From Prochlorococcus marinus str. MIT 9302 (GTDB lineage: Bacteria; Cyanobacteriota; Cyanobacteriia; PCC-6307; Cyanobiaceae), in assembly GCF_000759975.1 (NCBI RefSeq), contig NZ_JNAM01000005.1, forward strand, positions 124,001-188,000: a stretch of DNA of 64,000 bases. The letters are read 5' to 3'. Position numbers and translations under genes: made by a program. Of this stretch, positions 63,747-64,000 are shown in pieces. Under the pieces are notes generated by a model. That model searched no databases and was not told where the DNA came from. It saw only the letters and a program-made list of their open reading frames with translations. How positions within the stretch are numbered: the first letter of the stretch is position 1; each line of letters begins with the position of its first letter.

Positions 63747-64000
63747 ATTTATATTTATCTATAGCTTCTTCATCATCTTCAATTTGTCCCATATAAATTA
63801 CCCCTTCATTAAGCTGCAAGGTTACTAGGTCACCATTAATAATTTGATGATTATCAATGTTTTCTACATTACAAATTGTAGAGATCTTCTTATTATTTTT
63901 ATTAAAAAATGCATATACATCATCTACCTTTTGATTGGTAACAATACCTGCAATATTTTTGCTCAATGGTACATTTTCCAATAATTCTTTTGGAACAAAT
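63739..64000 (-). CDS. pyk: C-terminal end of a larger protein, probably pyruvate kinase, cut by window edge
   Basis: An open frame on the minus strand runs off position 64000. The visible 87 residues contain VPKELLENVPLSKN..., then HQIINGDLVTLQLNEGVIYMG, resembling the swivelling PEP-utiliser-type extension at the C-terminus of cyanobacterial pyruvate kinase, and an acidic tail EDDEEAIDKYKYV. The pyruvate kinase call rests on that weak resemblance and on the gene order I recall, so it is tentative. The gene overlaps the MacB-like gene by 8 nt. Confidence 0.5.
   Translation of the reverse strand, partial: FVPKELLENVPLSKNIAGIVTNQKVDDVYAFFNKNNKKISTICNVENIDNHQIINGDLVTLQLNEGVIYMGQIEDDEEAIDKYKYV

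Noticed and set aside
1-64000. CRISPR arrays, insertion sequences, phage genes, inteins in dnaE, second tRNA
   Set aside because: No regularly spaced repeats, transposase motifs or terminal repeats were seen; dnaE reads through without an intein; only one tRNA fold was found.

Overview
This window looks like chromosomal DNA from a high-light-adapted Prochlorococcus or a close relative. It is very AT-rich, densely packed, and full of 1-20 nt gene overlaps and TTG/GTG starts. It carries cyanobacterial markers (Psb28, GUN4, PAM68-like, DUF1816, DUF1830, DUF3288, DUF3082, a pheophorbide-a-oxygenase-like Rieske protein) and NtcA-type nitrogen promoters. I saw no insertion sequence, prophage block or CRISPR array. 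The genus call is an inference from gene content and order.

Layout. 1-6.4 kb: a partial ABC ATPase, a 33-aa membrane peptide and a Rieske oxygenase on the minus strand, then an accessory-looking stretch of short genes, including a ribbon-helix-helix regulator with a candidate operator. 6.4-16.7 kb: a urea-nitrogen block, with the transporter urtABCDE behind a textbook NtcA promoter and the urease genes ureGFE (minus) and ureDABC (plus). 16.7-21.5 kb: a glucosylglycerate block, with gpgS (minus) divergent from a GH13 phosphorylase, a GpgP-type phosphatase and a glycerate kinase. 21.5-26.6 kb: small photosynthetic-type membrane peptides (one apparently frameshifted), uppP, tRNA-Pro(GGG), msrA and an ABC exporter. 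26.6-36.1 kb: trpD, carA, a STAS protein, Mini-III, an rRNA 2'-O-methyltransferase, gatA and dnaE. 36.1-43.2 kb: PAM68-like, rpsO, ruvA, a DMT permease, dnaG, then a minus-strand umuD-umuC-HExxH protein operon behind a LexA-box-like site. 43.2-51.3 kb: rlmH, rsmA, ispE, pdhB, secDF, an AI-2E-type permease and psb28. 51.4-58.4 kb: mnmH/selU, gun4, an RsbW-like kinase, a methyltransferase, glnA (NtcA promoter and strong terminator), a class V aminotransferase and tadA. 58.4-64 kb: a PLP decarboxylase, then a minus-strand run of probable pyruvate kinase end, MacB-like permease, bioY, lspA and a DUF697 GTPase.

How it works together. Nitrogen is the main theme: urea import, urease, and glutamine synthetase capturing the ammonium, with urtA and glnA sharing the promoter layout GTT-N8-TAC-N22-TAN3T. 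Beside it lies a nitrogen-free compatible-solute module that appears able both to make glucosylglycerate (GpgS, GpgP) and to recover it (GH13 phosphorylase plus glycerate kinase). The rest is mostly housekeeping: replication, repair, translation, envelope and secretion.

The observations I would look at first are the closed glucosylglycerate loop, the putatively SOS-controlled HExxH gene downstream of umuDC, the broken small membrane gene near 21.9 kb, the coupled 33-aa peptide at 0.8 kb, and the operator-like repeat before the ribbon-helix-helix gene.
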